Part shown: piece by piece, positions 9,428 through 17,658 of the stretch
Layout: every line of letters begins with the position of its first letter
Numbering within the stretch: the stretch's first letter is position 1
Assembly: GCA_903826405.1 (NCBI GenBank)
Contig: CAIKEH010000018.1
Span: 1 to 64,000 of the forward strand
From: an uncultured bacterium
GTDB lineage: Bacteria; Bacteroidota; Bacteroidia; Chitinophagales; Chitinophagaceae
Length of the DNA: 64,000 nucleotides
Direction of reading: 5' to 3'
Notes under the pieces: generated by a model
Seen by the model: only the letters and a program-made list of their open reading frames with translations
Told to the model about the DNA's origin: nothing
The model's database searches: none
Position numbers and translations under genes: made by a program

Positions 9428-11332
9428 TTAGAATTTCCAGAACAGCTGGAGGATAAAAAACAATACAGTGGCTATGACCATGATCAGGATGTAAGAACCG
9501 ACCTGTCCACTTTGCAGCAATCGAAATTGTCGGCTTCCATATTGCACAACACGCCCCACCCCATTGACGATACCGTCAATGCCGGAACGTTCGACCACAT
9601 CGTCTAAGAATATAGACAAGGATTTGAGTGGCCTACTGACGACCGCATCATAAATCTCATCCACATACCATTTATCCTGAAGCACTTTGCCGAGGCCGGT
9701 CTCAGCAGCATCACTTTTTTCATATCGGGAATACGTCCTCCATGCCCAAACGATGACCAAAGCTATTGCGGCGACCACCCCGAACATCAGGGCAAGTTCA
9801 GTGCCATGCCCCATCTCCATCGACGGACCTGCGATCTGCATGGAGTCTTCGAAAATTGGAGACAGGAAATGATGCAGCCAGTGTGCGTCCGGAGCAAAGA
9901 TTTCAGGGACCCCGAGGAATCCGCTGACCGCAGCCAAAATGGCGAGTACGATCAAAGGAACCGTCATAGCAGAAGGGCTTTCCTTCAGGTGATGTTCCTG
10001 ATCATGCGTACCACGGAACTTACCCCGGAAAGTGAGTGCATACAACCTGAACATGTAAAAAGCGGTCATCAGTGCGCCGATGACACCGAAAACATAATAA
10101 AGTGGACTTTTCACCAACGCGGCTGCCAATATCTCATCCTTGGAGAAAAATCCGGAAAAAGGCGGAATCCCGGCGATGGCAAGGCATCCGATCAGAAAAG
10201 TAAGGTGTGTCACAGGGAGGTATCTCCGCAGGCCGCCCATGTTACGGATATCCTGTTCGTGGTGCATGGCATGGATCACACTCCCCGCGCCCAAAAAGAG
10301 GAGGGCCTTGAAGAAGGCATGTGTCATAACATGGAACACGGCACCAGTGTAGGCCCCTACGCCGAGTCCGAGGAACATATATCCTAATTGGCTCACGGTG
10401 GAATAGGCCAGTACTTTCTTGATGTCATTCTGCTTCAGAGCTATGGTTGCAGCGAACAAGGCGGTCACCAGACCAACTACGGCGACCACATGCTGTGATA
10501 ACGGCGCCAGGGTGAAAAGGATGTTACTTCGGGCGATCATATAAATGCCCGCAGTGACCATCGTGGCGGCATGGATGAGGGCAGATACGGGAGTAGGTCC
10601 CGCCATCGCGTCGGGAAGCCAGGTATATAAAGGAATCTGTGCAGATTTGCCCGTAGCTCCTATGAATAGTAAAAGAGTGATGCCGGTGACCACTGTCAAG
10701 GAAGTTTCGGGTGCCCGGGAGAAGACATCCGAGAAATTCACGCTTCCATACTGGCCGATCATCCAGAAGATCGCAAGCAGAAATCCCAGATCACCGATGC
10801 GGTTCATGATAAATGCTTTCTTAGCCGCATCATTGTACTCCCCATTTTTGAACCAATAACCGATCAGCAGATAAGAACAGAGACCCACACCTTCCCAACC
10901 CATGAACATGACCACGTAGTTTGAACCCAACACCAACAGCAACATGGAGAATACGAACAGGTTCAGGTAGGCGAAATAGCGAGCATAATGAGGCCCTTCC
11001 TCCTCCTTCATGTATGCAGTGGAATAAATATGGATCAGCGTACCTACACCCGTGATGATGAGGAGGAATAGAACAGATAGCTGGTCCACCAAAAAGGAAA
11101 AAGAAATATTCAGGTTTCCTGCACGGATGAAGGGGAAAAGCTCAAAGGGATGAGCTTGGAAGCCAGGGGCTTTAACCTCAAGGAAGATCAAAATACTTAT
11201 GAGAAAAGATACAAGAACCGTTCCGCAGCCGATCAAGGACACCGCGGACTTTGAAAGTTTACGCCTTCCCATCCCGTTGACGAGAAACCCCAATAAAGGC
11301 AGCAGCGGAACCCAGTAGATCAGTTTCATCAT
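9428..11332 (-). CDS. nuoL: NADH-quinone oxidoreductase subunit L
   Basis: NuoL is the distal proton-pumping subunit of complex I and carries the long lateral helix. The 634-residue protein has the family segments FMGWEGVGLCSYLLIGYW at about 146-163 (essential Glu included) and KSAQIPLYTWLPDAMAGPTP at about 232-251. The C-terminal amphipathic region at about 520-600 and the final membrane anchor are both present. It lies in the nuo operon between nuoK and nuoM. Confidence 0.97.
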   Translation of the reverse strand: MMKLIYWVPLLPLLGFLVNGMGRRKLSKSAVSLIGCGTVLVSFLISILIFLEVKAPGFQAHPFELFPFIRAGNLNISFSFLVDQLSVLFLLIITGVGTLIHIYSTAYMKEEEGPHYARYFAYLNLFVFSMLLLVLGSNYVVMFMGWEGVGLCSYLLIGYWFKNGEYNDAAKKAFIMNRIGDLGFLLAIFWMIGQYGSVNFSDVFSRAPETSLTVVTGITLLLFIGATGKSAQIPLYTWLPDAMAGPTPVSALIHAATMVTAGIYMIARSNILFTLAPLSQHVVAVVGLVTALFAATIALKQNDIKKVLAYSTVSQLGYMFLGLGVGAYTGAVFHVMTHAFFKALLFLGAGSVIHAMHHEQDIRNMGGLRRYLPVTHLTFLIGCLAIAGIPPFSGFFSKDEILAAALVKSPLYYVFGVIGALMTAFYMFRLYALTFRGKFRGTHDQEHHLKESPSAMTVPLIVLAILAAVSGFLGVPEIFAPDAHWLHHFLSPIFEDSMQIAGPSMEMGHGTELALMFGVVAAIALVIVWAWRTYSRYEKSDAAETGLGKVLQDKWYVDEIYDAVVSRPLKSLSIFLDDVVERSGIDGIVNGVGRVVQYGSRQFRLLQSGQVGSYILIMVIATVLFFILQLFWKF

Positions 11333-11384
11333 ATCAAGTCAGTTGGTTGCCTGTGTAAAAGGCTTGAGCCATGTCCACAGGATT

Positions 11385-11720
11385 TCAATGTTTCAGTCGA
11401 TTCAGAAAGTTTACATCAACGGAATGAATATTCCGGTACATCATCACGATGATAGCTAATCCAACGCTCACTTCAGCTGCCGCAACGACCATAATGAAGA
11501 ATACGAATAATTGAGCATCCGTTCCCACCGTTGTCTGTGCATCCGTTGCCAGTGCCCTGAGATGATGCATCTTCGAAAAGGCTACGAGCAGGAGGTTCAC
11601 TGCATTCAGCATGAGCTCCACGCACATGAAGATCACGATCGCATTCCTGCGCGTGAGCACACCCATGATACCTATGCAGAACAACGCTGCAGACAGGAAT
11701 ATGTAATAATTAACCGGCAT
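11385..11720 (-). CDS. nuoK: NADH-quinone oxidoreductase subunit K
   Basis: NuoK is a small three-helix subunit of the complex I membrane arm (MnhC-like). The 111-residue protein has the two buried glutamates expected for proton transfer: one in [15 protein letters not shown] at about 41-55 and one in the third helix around [11 protein letters not shown] at about 77-87. It lies 101 bases downstream of nuoJ, a gap that contains a short GAATTC-type repeat. Confidence 0.95.
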   Translation of the reverse strand: MPVNYYIFLSAALFCIGIMGVLTRRNAIVIFMCVELMLNAVNLLLVAFSKMHHLRALATDAQTTVGTDAQLFVFFIMVVAAAEVSVGLAIIVMMYRNIHSVDVNFLNRLKH

Positions 11721-11794
11721 GACACTTCATTTGCGGATCCCGGTTCCCGAACTCAGCACTCGGTGAACCACACCCATTTTAAATGTATAATTTT

Positions 11795-11825
11795 CAGAAC
11801 TCGGAATTCGGAGTTCGGAATTCAT
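11795..11825. repeat. Short GAATTC-type repeat in the nuoJ-nuoK gap
   Basis: The plus strand reads TCGGAATTCGGAGTTCGGAATTC, two near-identical 10-13 base units. It overlaps the last bases of nuoJ. The core (R)TTCGGAATTC recurs in related form at 12913-12957, 15167-15186 and 48713-48746. Read in one frame the repeat encodes NSEF-like peptides. The function is unknown. Confidence 0.55.
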
Positions 11826-12319
11826 TTCTTCCCGATGATCACCGCACCAACCATCGCACTCAGGAACAACACACTACTGATCTCAAATGGCACGACATAA
11901 TCCTTGAAAAGTACCATTCCGAGGTGGTGTATGAGCCCAATCTGACCTTCTTTCATTTGGACCAACTGACGTTGTGTACCCGTATCCTTCAATGCGGCGA
12001 CGAGCACCAACATCAAAGTGCCACCGGAAATGATTCCCGCCAATGTCATCCATTGATTCTTACGTGGCTCAGAGTCGCCTTCCATGTTCATCAGCATGAT
12101 GACGAACAGGAAAAGTACCATGATGGCACCAGCATAAACAATAAGATTGACGATGAATAGGAACTGGGCATTCATCAGCAGATAATGACCCGAAATGGTG
12201 AAAAATACCAGGATGAGCCAAAGCACGCTGTGCACGGGATTCTTGCTGAACACCATCATCAGTGCGCTGAAAACCGCCACCGCGGTCAGGAACCAGAAAA
12301 TCACTTCCGTCGTACCCAT
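11822..12319 (-). CDS. nuoJ: NADH-quinone oxidoreductase subunit J
   Basis: NuoJ is a five-helix membrane subunit of complex I next to the quinone-site end of the membrane arm. The 165-residue protein has the conserved third-helix pattern VNLIVYAGAIMVLFLFVIMLMN at about 57-78 that takes part in coupling. The last codons are contributed by the short GAATTC-type repeat that follows. It sits 21 bases after nuoI. Confidence 0.95.
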   Translation of the reverse strand: MGTTEVIFWFLTAVAVFSALMMVFSKNPVHSVLWLILVFFTISGHYLLMNAQFLFIVNLIVYAGAIMVLFLFVIMLMNMEGDSEPRKNQWMTLAGIISGGTLMLVLVAALKDTGTQRQLVQMKEGQIGLIHHLGMVLFKDYVVPFEISSVLFLSAMVGAVIIGKK

Positions 12320-12340
12320 TTCTACTTAAGCATTTTAAGT

Positions 12341-12898
12341 TTATCGGACTTTCTCCTTGTGCGCCTTTATTCCTCCCTGTGCCTTGGCGAAGGCTTCAGG
12401 CTCCTTTGTAGGATCGGGTATCAGCAGGTCGGGCTTACCATAGATGAAACTCTTCCGGGAATAATTGGCCGGTGCAAAGGTCTCGGTCAGATAGATTGCA
12501 TCTTTAGGACAGGCTTCCTCACAAAGTCCGCAGAATATGCAACGGAGCATATTGATCTCATACTTGGCGGCATACTTCTCTTCCCGATAAAGGCCTTCCT
12601 CTCCCTTTTGACGTTCTGCCGATTCCATGGTGATGGCTTCTGCGGGGCAAGACACGGCACATAGTCCACAAGCGGTGCAGCGCTCCCGACCCTCTTCATC
12701 CCGATTGAGTATATGCAGACCACGGAAAACGGGGCTGAAAGGACGCTTTTGCTCGGGATAGTTGATCGTGGCTTTTTTCTTGAACAGATGGCTGAATGTG
12801 ATCAACATACCACTGAAAATAGCTGGAAGATAAAGTCTCTCCTTAAAAGTCAACGGTTTCTGATCCAACACTTTCACCCTGTTCGTCAATGCTTGCAT
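12341..12898 (-). CDS. nuoI: NADH-quinone oxidoreductase subunit I
   Basis: NuoI carries the two [4Fe-4S] clusters (N6a and N6b) that pass electrons toward NuoB in the peripheral arm. The 185-residue protein shows both motifs: CTACGLCAVSCPAEA at about 74-88 and CIFCGLCEEACPKDA at about 121-135. The N-terminus has the membrane-associating segment expected for bacterial NuoI. It follows nuoH by 55 bases, a gap filled by a GAATTC-type repeat. Confidence 0.97.
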   Translation of the reverse strand: MQALTNRVKVLDQKPLTFKERLYLPAIFSGMLITFSHLFKKKATINYPEQKRPFSPVFRGLHILNRDEEGRERCTACGLCAVSCPAEAITMESAERQKGEEGLYREEKYAAKYEINMLRCIFCGLCEEACPKDAIYLTETFAPANYSRKSFIYGKPDLLIPDPTKEPEAFAKAQGGIKAHKEKVR

Positions 12899-12912
12899 AT
12901 ACAGATATTTTC

Positions 12913-12957
12913 AAAATTCGCGATTAGGAACCCGGCATTCGAGATCCAGAATTCTAT
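12913..12957. repeat. Short GAATTC-type repeat in the nuoH-nuoI gap
   Basis: The plus strand holds two degenerate units ending in CGAGATCCAGAATTC, closely resembling CGAAATCCGGAATTC inside the gene at 48613. It fills almost the whole gap and touches the last codon of nuoH. One frame reads AIRNPAFEIQNS, the same peptide style as the coding copy. Confidence 0.5.
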
Positions 12958-14048
12958 TTATTCAACCATAACACGATTGCTCCGGTGATCACCATGTTTG
13001 CCAATGCCAGTGGGATCATCTTCTTCCAGCCCAGATCCATCAACTGATCATACCGGAATCGGGGTATGGTCCAACGCACCCAGATGAACACGAACAGGAA
13101 GAGAAAACTCTTGATCAGGAGACAGACCGTACCCAGCAGCGCAACGATATTGGGACCCCAGTGGTTTGCAAGATTCGCCTCATTGACGAAGGGTATGTCA
13201 TAACCACCGAAAAACAGCGTTGCCATGACGGTGCTGCTGATGAACATGTTAATGTATTCTGCAAAAAGATAGAACCCCAATTTCATAGAGGAATATTCCT
13301 GATGATAACCGAAGTTGAGTTCGTTCTCCGCTTCAGGCAGGTCGAAAGGTGTACGGTTGCACTCCGCAAAGGCACAGATCAGGAATAGCAGAAATCCCAG
13401 AGGTTGGTAGATGATGTTCCATCCCAAAAATCCACCCCAGCCACCCTGCATCTGCTGTTCGACGATCGTTTTCATGCTGAGGCTGCCTGTGAGCATGAGC
13501 AGTGCTATGAGCGACAGGCCCATGGCCAACTCGTATGAAATGATCTGCGACGCACCCCGGATGGCTGCAAGGAGCGAAAATTTGTTATTGGAAGCCCACC
13601 CCCCGATCATGATGCCGTAAACACCCATGCTGACAACCCCGAATATGAAAAGGATGCCGATGTTTATATCAGCGATCTGCAGACTAACCACTTTCTCACC
13701 GATCTTCAATGCACTGCCCCAAGGGATCACCGCACCGGTCATCACGGCCGTTAGCATGGCCAGTCCAGGACCCATGATGAAAAGCCATTTACTGGAGGAT
13801 GTGGGAATGATGTCCTCCTTCATGAACAATTTCAAACCATCTGCCAGAGGCTGCAGGATGCCAAAGGGACCGGCACGATTAGGACCACGACGATCTTGCA
13901 AAAAACCAGCGATCCGTCTTTCAGCATACGTGGTGTACATGGCCACGACCAGTGATCCCGTGACCACAACGATGATCAGCAGCAGCTTCTCGAAAAGGAG
14001 TGCGAAGTCAATGGACAAATATGGCAGCAAGTTCAAATGGTTTGTCAT
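12954..14048 (-). CDS. nuoH: NADH-quinone oxidoreductase subunit H
   Basis: NuoH is the membrane subunit that forms much of the quinone chamber of complex I. The 364-residue protein has about eight helices and the conserved stretches RRIAGFLQDRRGPNRAGP at about 45-62 and ECNRTPFDLPEAENELNFGY at about 229-248, both hallmarks of the family. Its ATG overlaps the stop codon of nuoG by four bases (ATGA), indicating translational coupling. Confidence 0.97.
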   Translation of the reverse strand: MTNHLNLLPYLSIDFALLFEKLLLIIVVVTGSLVVAMYTTYAERRIAGFLQDRRGPNRAGPFGILQPLADGLKLFMKEDIIPTSSSKWLFIMGPGLAMLTAVMTGAVIPWGSALKIGEKVVSLQIADINIGILFIFGVVSMGVYGIMIGGWASNNKFSLLAAIRGASQIISYELAMGLSLIALLMLTGSLSMKTIVEQQMQGGWGGFLGWNIIYQPLGFLLFLICAFAECNRTPFDLPEAENELNFGYHQEYSSMKLGFYLFAEYINMFISSTVMATLFFGGYDIPFVNEANLANHWGPNIVALLGTVCLLIKSFLFLFVFIWVRWTIPRFRYDQLMDLGWKKMIPLALANMVITGAIVLWLNK

Positions 14049-15136
14049 GATTTTTCTTTGTTGAACACGGCTGACGTGGCAGGACCAGGCAATGCTCCCA
14101 GATCCACATCCGGTTTGTTCACCTCACTCACACTGTGTATATCCATTAACAGTTTGGGAGCTCTGCCACCCATAACTTCACTGATGGTCTCTTTCGGTTT
14201 GCGCATGCCCACATAATGTCCCTGAGATATCACGGAGTGACGGTTCACCTGAGTAGGTCCTTCTATGATCCAATCCGAAGCCTTCTTATGAACGAAACGG
14301 CAGTCGTCACAGATCCAGTCTTCCACTTCTCCCCATTGGTCCTTTCGGGCAGTCACACGAAGTACATCTTCACCCCTCTGCCAAAGGGTAACCTTCCCGC
14401 AACATTTGTCACAGTGGCGATGTGCATCCGAAGGCTTGGTGAACCACACCCTGTTCTTGAAACGGAAAGTCTTGTCAGTTAGCGCTCCAACCGGACAAAC
14501 ATCAATGACATTGCCGATGAAGTCGCTGTCCAGTGATTTCTCTATATAAGTCGCGATCTCCGAGTGATCCCCGCGGGAAAGGATGCCGTGTGCCCTTCCT
14601 TCACTGACCTGATCCGCAACATAAACACAACGGTAGCAGAGAATGCAGCGGGTCATATGCAATTGGATATGAGGGCCGAGATCATGCTTCTCAAAAGTGC
14701 GTTTGCCGAATTCATATCGAGTGGCTTCTTTGCCGTGTTCATAACTGAGGTCCTGCAAGTGACATTCCCCGGCCTGATCGCATATGGGGCAATCCAATGG
14801 ATGATTCAATAACAGAAACTCGACAACACCATTCCGGGCATCAATCACACGGGGACTGGTGATGTTCTTCACCTCCATGCCTTCCATTACCGTGGTGCGG
14901 CAACTGGCAACCAGTTTGGGCATGGGTCTTGGGTCAGCGGTACTTCCTTTGCTCACCTCCACCAGGCATGTGCGGCATTTACCTCCGCTGCCCTTCAGTT
15001 TGGTGTAGTAGCACATAGCAGGTGGCGCCACCTCTCCTCCTATCAGCCTCGCGGCCTGCAGGATGGTGGTACCCGGCTCCACATCCACCGGGATGTTATC
15101 GACGATGACCCTGAATAATTTTTTTTCTTCTGCCAT
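14045..15136 (-). CDS. nuoG: NADH-quinone oxidoreductase subunit G, short form
   Basis: NuoG carries iron-sulfur clusters of the peripheral arm. This 363-residue protein has the N-terminal [2Fe-2S] ferredoxin domain (CYYTKLKGSGGKCRTC), the histidine-ligated cluster region with CPICDQAGEC, and the [4Fe-4S] segment CILCYRC followed by DVCPVGALTDK. It then enters the start of the molybdopterin-oxidoreductase module (CDKCCGKVTLWQRGEDV) and stops. The roughly 400-500 residues of the usual molybdopterin-like domain are absent. The frame overlaps nuoH by four bases, so this is not a recent frameshift. I chose the ATG at 15136 over an upstream TTG. Confidence 0.93.
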   Translation of the reverse strand: MAEEKKLFRVIVDNIPVDVEPGTTILQAARLIGGEVAPPAMCYYTKLKGSGGKCRTCLVEVSKGSTADPRPMPKLVASCRTTVMEGMEVKNITSPRVIDARNGVVEFLLLNHPLDCPICDQAGECHLQDLSYEHGKEATRYEFGKRTFEKHDLGPHIQLHMTRCILCYRCVYVADQVSEGRAHGILSRGDHSEIATYIEKSLDSDFIGNVIDVCPVGALTDKTFRFKNRVWFTKPSDAHRHCDKCCGKVTLWQRGEDVLRVTARKDQWGEVEDWICDDCRFVHKKASDWIIEGPTQVNRHSVISQGHYVGMRKPKETISEVMGGRAPKLLMDIHSVSEVNKPDVDLGALPGPATSAVFNKEKS

Positions 15137-15166
15137 ATGATCCAATGTCTTCTTTGCAAAAAATTA

Positions 15167-15186
15167 AAATTCCGAATTCCGGATTA
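15167..15186. repeat. Short GAATTC-type repeat in the nuoF-nuoG gap
   Basis: The minus strand reads AATCCGGAATTCGGAATTT, sharing ATCCGGAATTC with the repeat inside the gene at 48613. It lies between the nuoF stop and the nuoG start. Confidence 0.45.
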
Positions 15187-15191
15187 GTTGA

Positions 15192-16544
15192 CTAGACCAA
15201 TACTGCATCGCGGACATCGGCATAGTTAGCCAGCCCATAGTTACGCTTTTGCGCTTCTTCAGGATGGTTGATATGCCATTCGAATTCATCGCGGAAATGC
15301 CGGATAGCCGCCGCTACAGGCCAAGCTGCAGCATCGCCGAGCGGACAGATGGTATTGCCCTCTATCCTTCGCTGGATGTCCCAGAGCAGATCAATGTCAC
15401 TCATCTTCCCCTTTCCATATTCGATATTCATCAGGATCTTCTCCATCCATCCCGTTCCTTCCCGGCATGGAGAGCACTGCCCGCAACTTTCGTGTCTATA
15501 AAAACGGGCAAGGCTCATCGTATGTCGCACGACACATTGATCCTCGTCCAGTACAATGAATCCTCCAGATCCCATGGATGATCCCGTGGCGAATCCACCA
15601 TCGGCAAGACTTTCATAGTTCATGAGCCTGCTCTCCCCTTTTGCCGTCTTCAGCAACAGATTTGCCGGTAGTATGGGAACAGAGGAACCGCCCGGTATGC
15701 AGGCTTTCAAGCGCTTCCCATTAGCGATTCCACCACAATATTCGTCGCTGAATATGAATTCCTCAACGGAGATGGTCATGTCGATCTCGTAAACACCGGG
15801 CTTGTTGATGTTGCCGCAAGCAGAAATGAGTTTTGTGCCGGTGGACTTGCCCACGCCGATGGACGCATAGGCTTCACCTCCTAGATTGATGATCGGCACA
15901 ACAGCTGCAATGGTCTCCACATTGTTTACAACCGTAGGACAATCCCAAAGTCCTTTTACGGCGGGAAATGGAGGTTTGATGCGTGGGTTGCCGCGTTTCC
16001 CTTCTAGAGATTCGAGCAGGGCCGTTTCTTCACCGCAGATATATGCACCGGCTCCCCTCTGGACATAGATCTGGCAATCGAATCCACTTCCTTGTATGTT
16101 CTTCCCCAACCATCCGTTGGCATGTGCCTCGGCGATTGCCTGTTCGAGTATGTCGACGATCCATGCATATTCACCGCGGATATAGATATATGTTCGATTG
16201 CTGCCCAATGCGAAGGAGGAAACCACCAAACCCTCAATGAGGAGGTGAGGAATGAATTCCATCAGATAGCGATCCTTGAATGTACCGGGTTCACTTTCAT
16301 CCGCATTGCAGACCAGATAACGAGGGACTCCTTCAGGCTTAGCCATGAAGCTCCACTTCATTCCGGCTGGGAATCCCGCTCCACCTCTTCCACGCAGACC
16401 GCTTTTCTTGACTTCTTCCACAATGGCCTCGGGAGTCATTTTCAGCGCCTTTTCCACAGCGGAATAGCCGCCACGATCCCTATACACGCCATAGGAGCGG
16501 ATGTTCTCAACATGAGCATTCTCCAGTAATAGTTTCTTAGCCAT
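15192..16544 (-). CDS. nuoF: NADH-quinone oxidoreductase subunit F
   Basis: NuoF binds NADH and FMN and holds the N3 [4Fe-4S] cluster, the entry point of electrons into complex I. The 450-residue protein shows the glycine-rich nucleotide site RGRGGAGFPAGMKW at about 49-62, the FMN/NADH region NADESEPGTFKDR at about 79-91, and the cluster motif ESCGQCSPCREGT at about 345-357. I chose the ATG at 16544 over a TTG 18 bases upstream. It follows a small non-nuo gene inserted after nuoE. Confidence 0.97.
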   Translation of the reverse strand: MAKKLLLENAHVENIRSYGVYRDRGGYSAVEKALKMTPEAIVEEVKKSGLRGRGGAGFPAGMKWSFMAKPEGVPRYLVCNADESEPGTFKDRYLMEFIPHLLIEGLVVSSFALGSNRTYIYIRGEYAWIVDILEQAIAEAHANGWLGKNIQGSGFDCQIYVQRGAGAYICGEETALLESLEGKRGNPRIKPPFPAVKGLWDCPTVVNNVETIAAVVPIINLGGEAYASIGVGKSTGTKLISACGNINKPGVYEIDMTISVEEFIFSDEYCGGIANGKRLKACIPGGSSVPILPANLLLKTAKGESRLMNYESLADGGFATGSSMGSGGFIVLDEDQCVVRHTMSLARFYRHESCGQCSPCREGTGWMEKILMNIEYGKGKMSDIDLLWDIQRRIEGNTICPLGDAAAWPVAAAIRHFRDEFEWHINHPEEAQKRNYGLANYADVRDAVLV

Positions 16545-16620
16545 ATCGTCCTTTCTTCCCAAACTCCTGAGGTCTTCAGGGTCATGGGGTCATTTATTTA
16601 CTTGTTTTCTCTCATTCTTC

Positions 16621-17046
16621 CTAGAGTTGCCTGGAGCTCTGCCGCATCACCAACTTCCATCCGTTCTTTTCTCGAGTCCATAACTGCAGAACGAAAAGGT
16701 CCATTTTGAACTCCCCGCCTTTACCCTTTCCCGTGGATGTTTGAAATTCCTTGACCACTGCAGTTTTCCCTCTCAAATCCACAAGAATGGACTTCTGTTG
16801 TATGGAATTGTAGGTCAGATCTCCTCCGGAAAGCGCATCTATCAGGTCACGCCTTGATTGTACCAAGCCGTTGGAATGTCCAAAAGCGACATCCTCCAAC
16901 ATCAATGCTTTCAGCGCCATCGTATCCTTCTCGATGATCGCCTTCTCCATTCGTGCCACCGAAGTCACTACCGCTGTAGTGTCCTGGGCATGCGCTGTGG
17001 ACAAGAAGGCCAAGCAGAAAATCGGTATGATGATGCTGTTGCGCAT
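16621..17046 (-). CDS. Secreted SnoaL/DUF4440-like protein inside the nuo operon
   Basis: The 141-residue protein begins with a clear Sec signal peptide (residues 1-21, ending AHAQ) and then has a SnoaL/NTF2-like alpha-beta fold pattern typical of DUF4440: a helix with EKAIIEKDTMALKALM, then strands ending in LWTREKNGWKLVMRQSS. Such domains bind small molecules or act as enzymes of varied function. No catalytic assignment is possible. The gene lies 23 bases after nuoE and 76 before nuoF on the same strand, so it is almost certainly transcribed with complex I although it is not a known subunit. Confidence 0.8.
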   Translation of the reverse strand: MRNSIIIPIFCLAFLSTAHAQDTTAVVTSVARMEKAIIEKDTMALKALMLEDVAFGHSNGLVQSRRDLIDALSGGDLTYNSIQQKSILVDLRGKTAVVKEFQTSTGKGKGGEFKMDLFVLQLWTREKNGWKLVMRQSSRQL

Positions 17047-17069
17047 AGTATTCTTTTTTCAGATTCAAG

Positions 17070-17552
17070 TCAGGCCTTCCTGCACTCTTCGAGGATCTCA
17101 TCTACCCGTTGCCGAGTAAGGTGTTCACGGTAATGCTTGCCCAATTGCATCATTGGAGCATAGCCGCAAGCACCAAGGCATTCCACGGGTTTGAGTGTCA
17201 CCAATCCGTCGGCCGAAGTGCCGCCAGGCTTGATATTGAGTCTCTCCCCGATATAGCTGATGATATCGTCGCTACCTTTCAACATGCAAGGACCTGTCTG
17301 GCAAACCTCAAAGACATATCTGCCTGGTTTTTCCAGGTGGAACATGCTGTAAAAGGTGGCGACCTCATAAACTTCGATCGGATCCAACTGCAGCAAGGAG
17401 GCCACATGATCCATGATGCCCGCACTAAGCCAGCCTTCCTGCTCCTGTGCCAGGTGCAGAACGGGGATCAACGCACTTTTCTGCTTTCCTTCCGGAAAGT
17501 GTGCTATGATCTCCTGCACTTTTTTTAACCTGTCTTCAGTTAATGTTACCAT
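17070..17552 (-). CDS. nuoE: NADH-quinone oxidoreductase subunit E
   Basis: NuoE is a thioredoxin-like [2Fe-2S] (N1a) subunit that pairs with NuoF. The 160-residue protein has the four cluster cysteines in the patterns CQTGPCMLKGS and CLGACGYAPMM. An ATG at 17552 (MVTLTEDRLKK) is preferred over a GTG 24 bases upstream. It is followed by the SnoaL-like gene rather than directly by nuoF, which is the only break in the canonical nuo order. Confidence 0.96.
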   Translation of the reverse strand: MVTLTEDRLKKVQEIIAHFPEGKQKSALIPVLHLAQEQEGWLSAGIMDHVASLLQLDPIEVYEVATFYSMFHLEKPGRYVFEVCQTGPCMLKGSDDIISYIGERLNIKPGGTSADGLVTLKPVECLGACGYAPMMQLGKHYREHLTRQRVDEILEECRKA

Positions 17553-17626
17553 GGTCAAGTCTGAATACCGGATCACTTTTTCCGGATTACGTATGTTAGT
17601 ACAAATTTAAATTTCGCATTTGCCAA

Positions 17627-17643
17627 CCTCGTCCGAGACGAGG
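17627..17643. other. Hairpin in the nuoD-nuoE gap
   Basis: CCTCGTC and GACGAGG form a perfect 7-bp inverted repeat with a 3-base loop between nuoD and nuoE. No T-run follows on either strand, so it is not a standard terminator. It may stabilise or process the nuo mRNA, or be a dispersed repeat. Confidence 0.45.
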
Positions 17644-17658
17644 CAAGCCATCAACTGA

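Noticed and set aside
14045-15136. A frameshifted or truncated nuoG
   Set aside because: The next gene overlaps by four bases and no remnant of the missing domain follows, so the short form is genuine.
17627-17643. An intrinsic terminator within nuo
   Set aside because: There is no T-run on either side and the operon continues with essential subunits.
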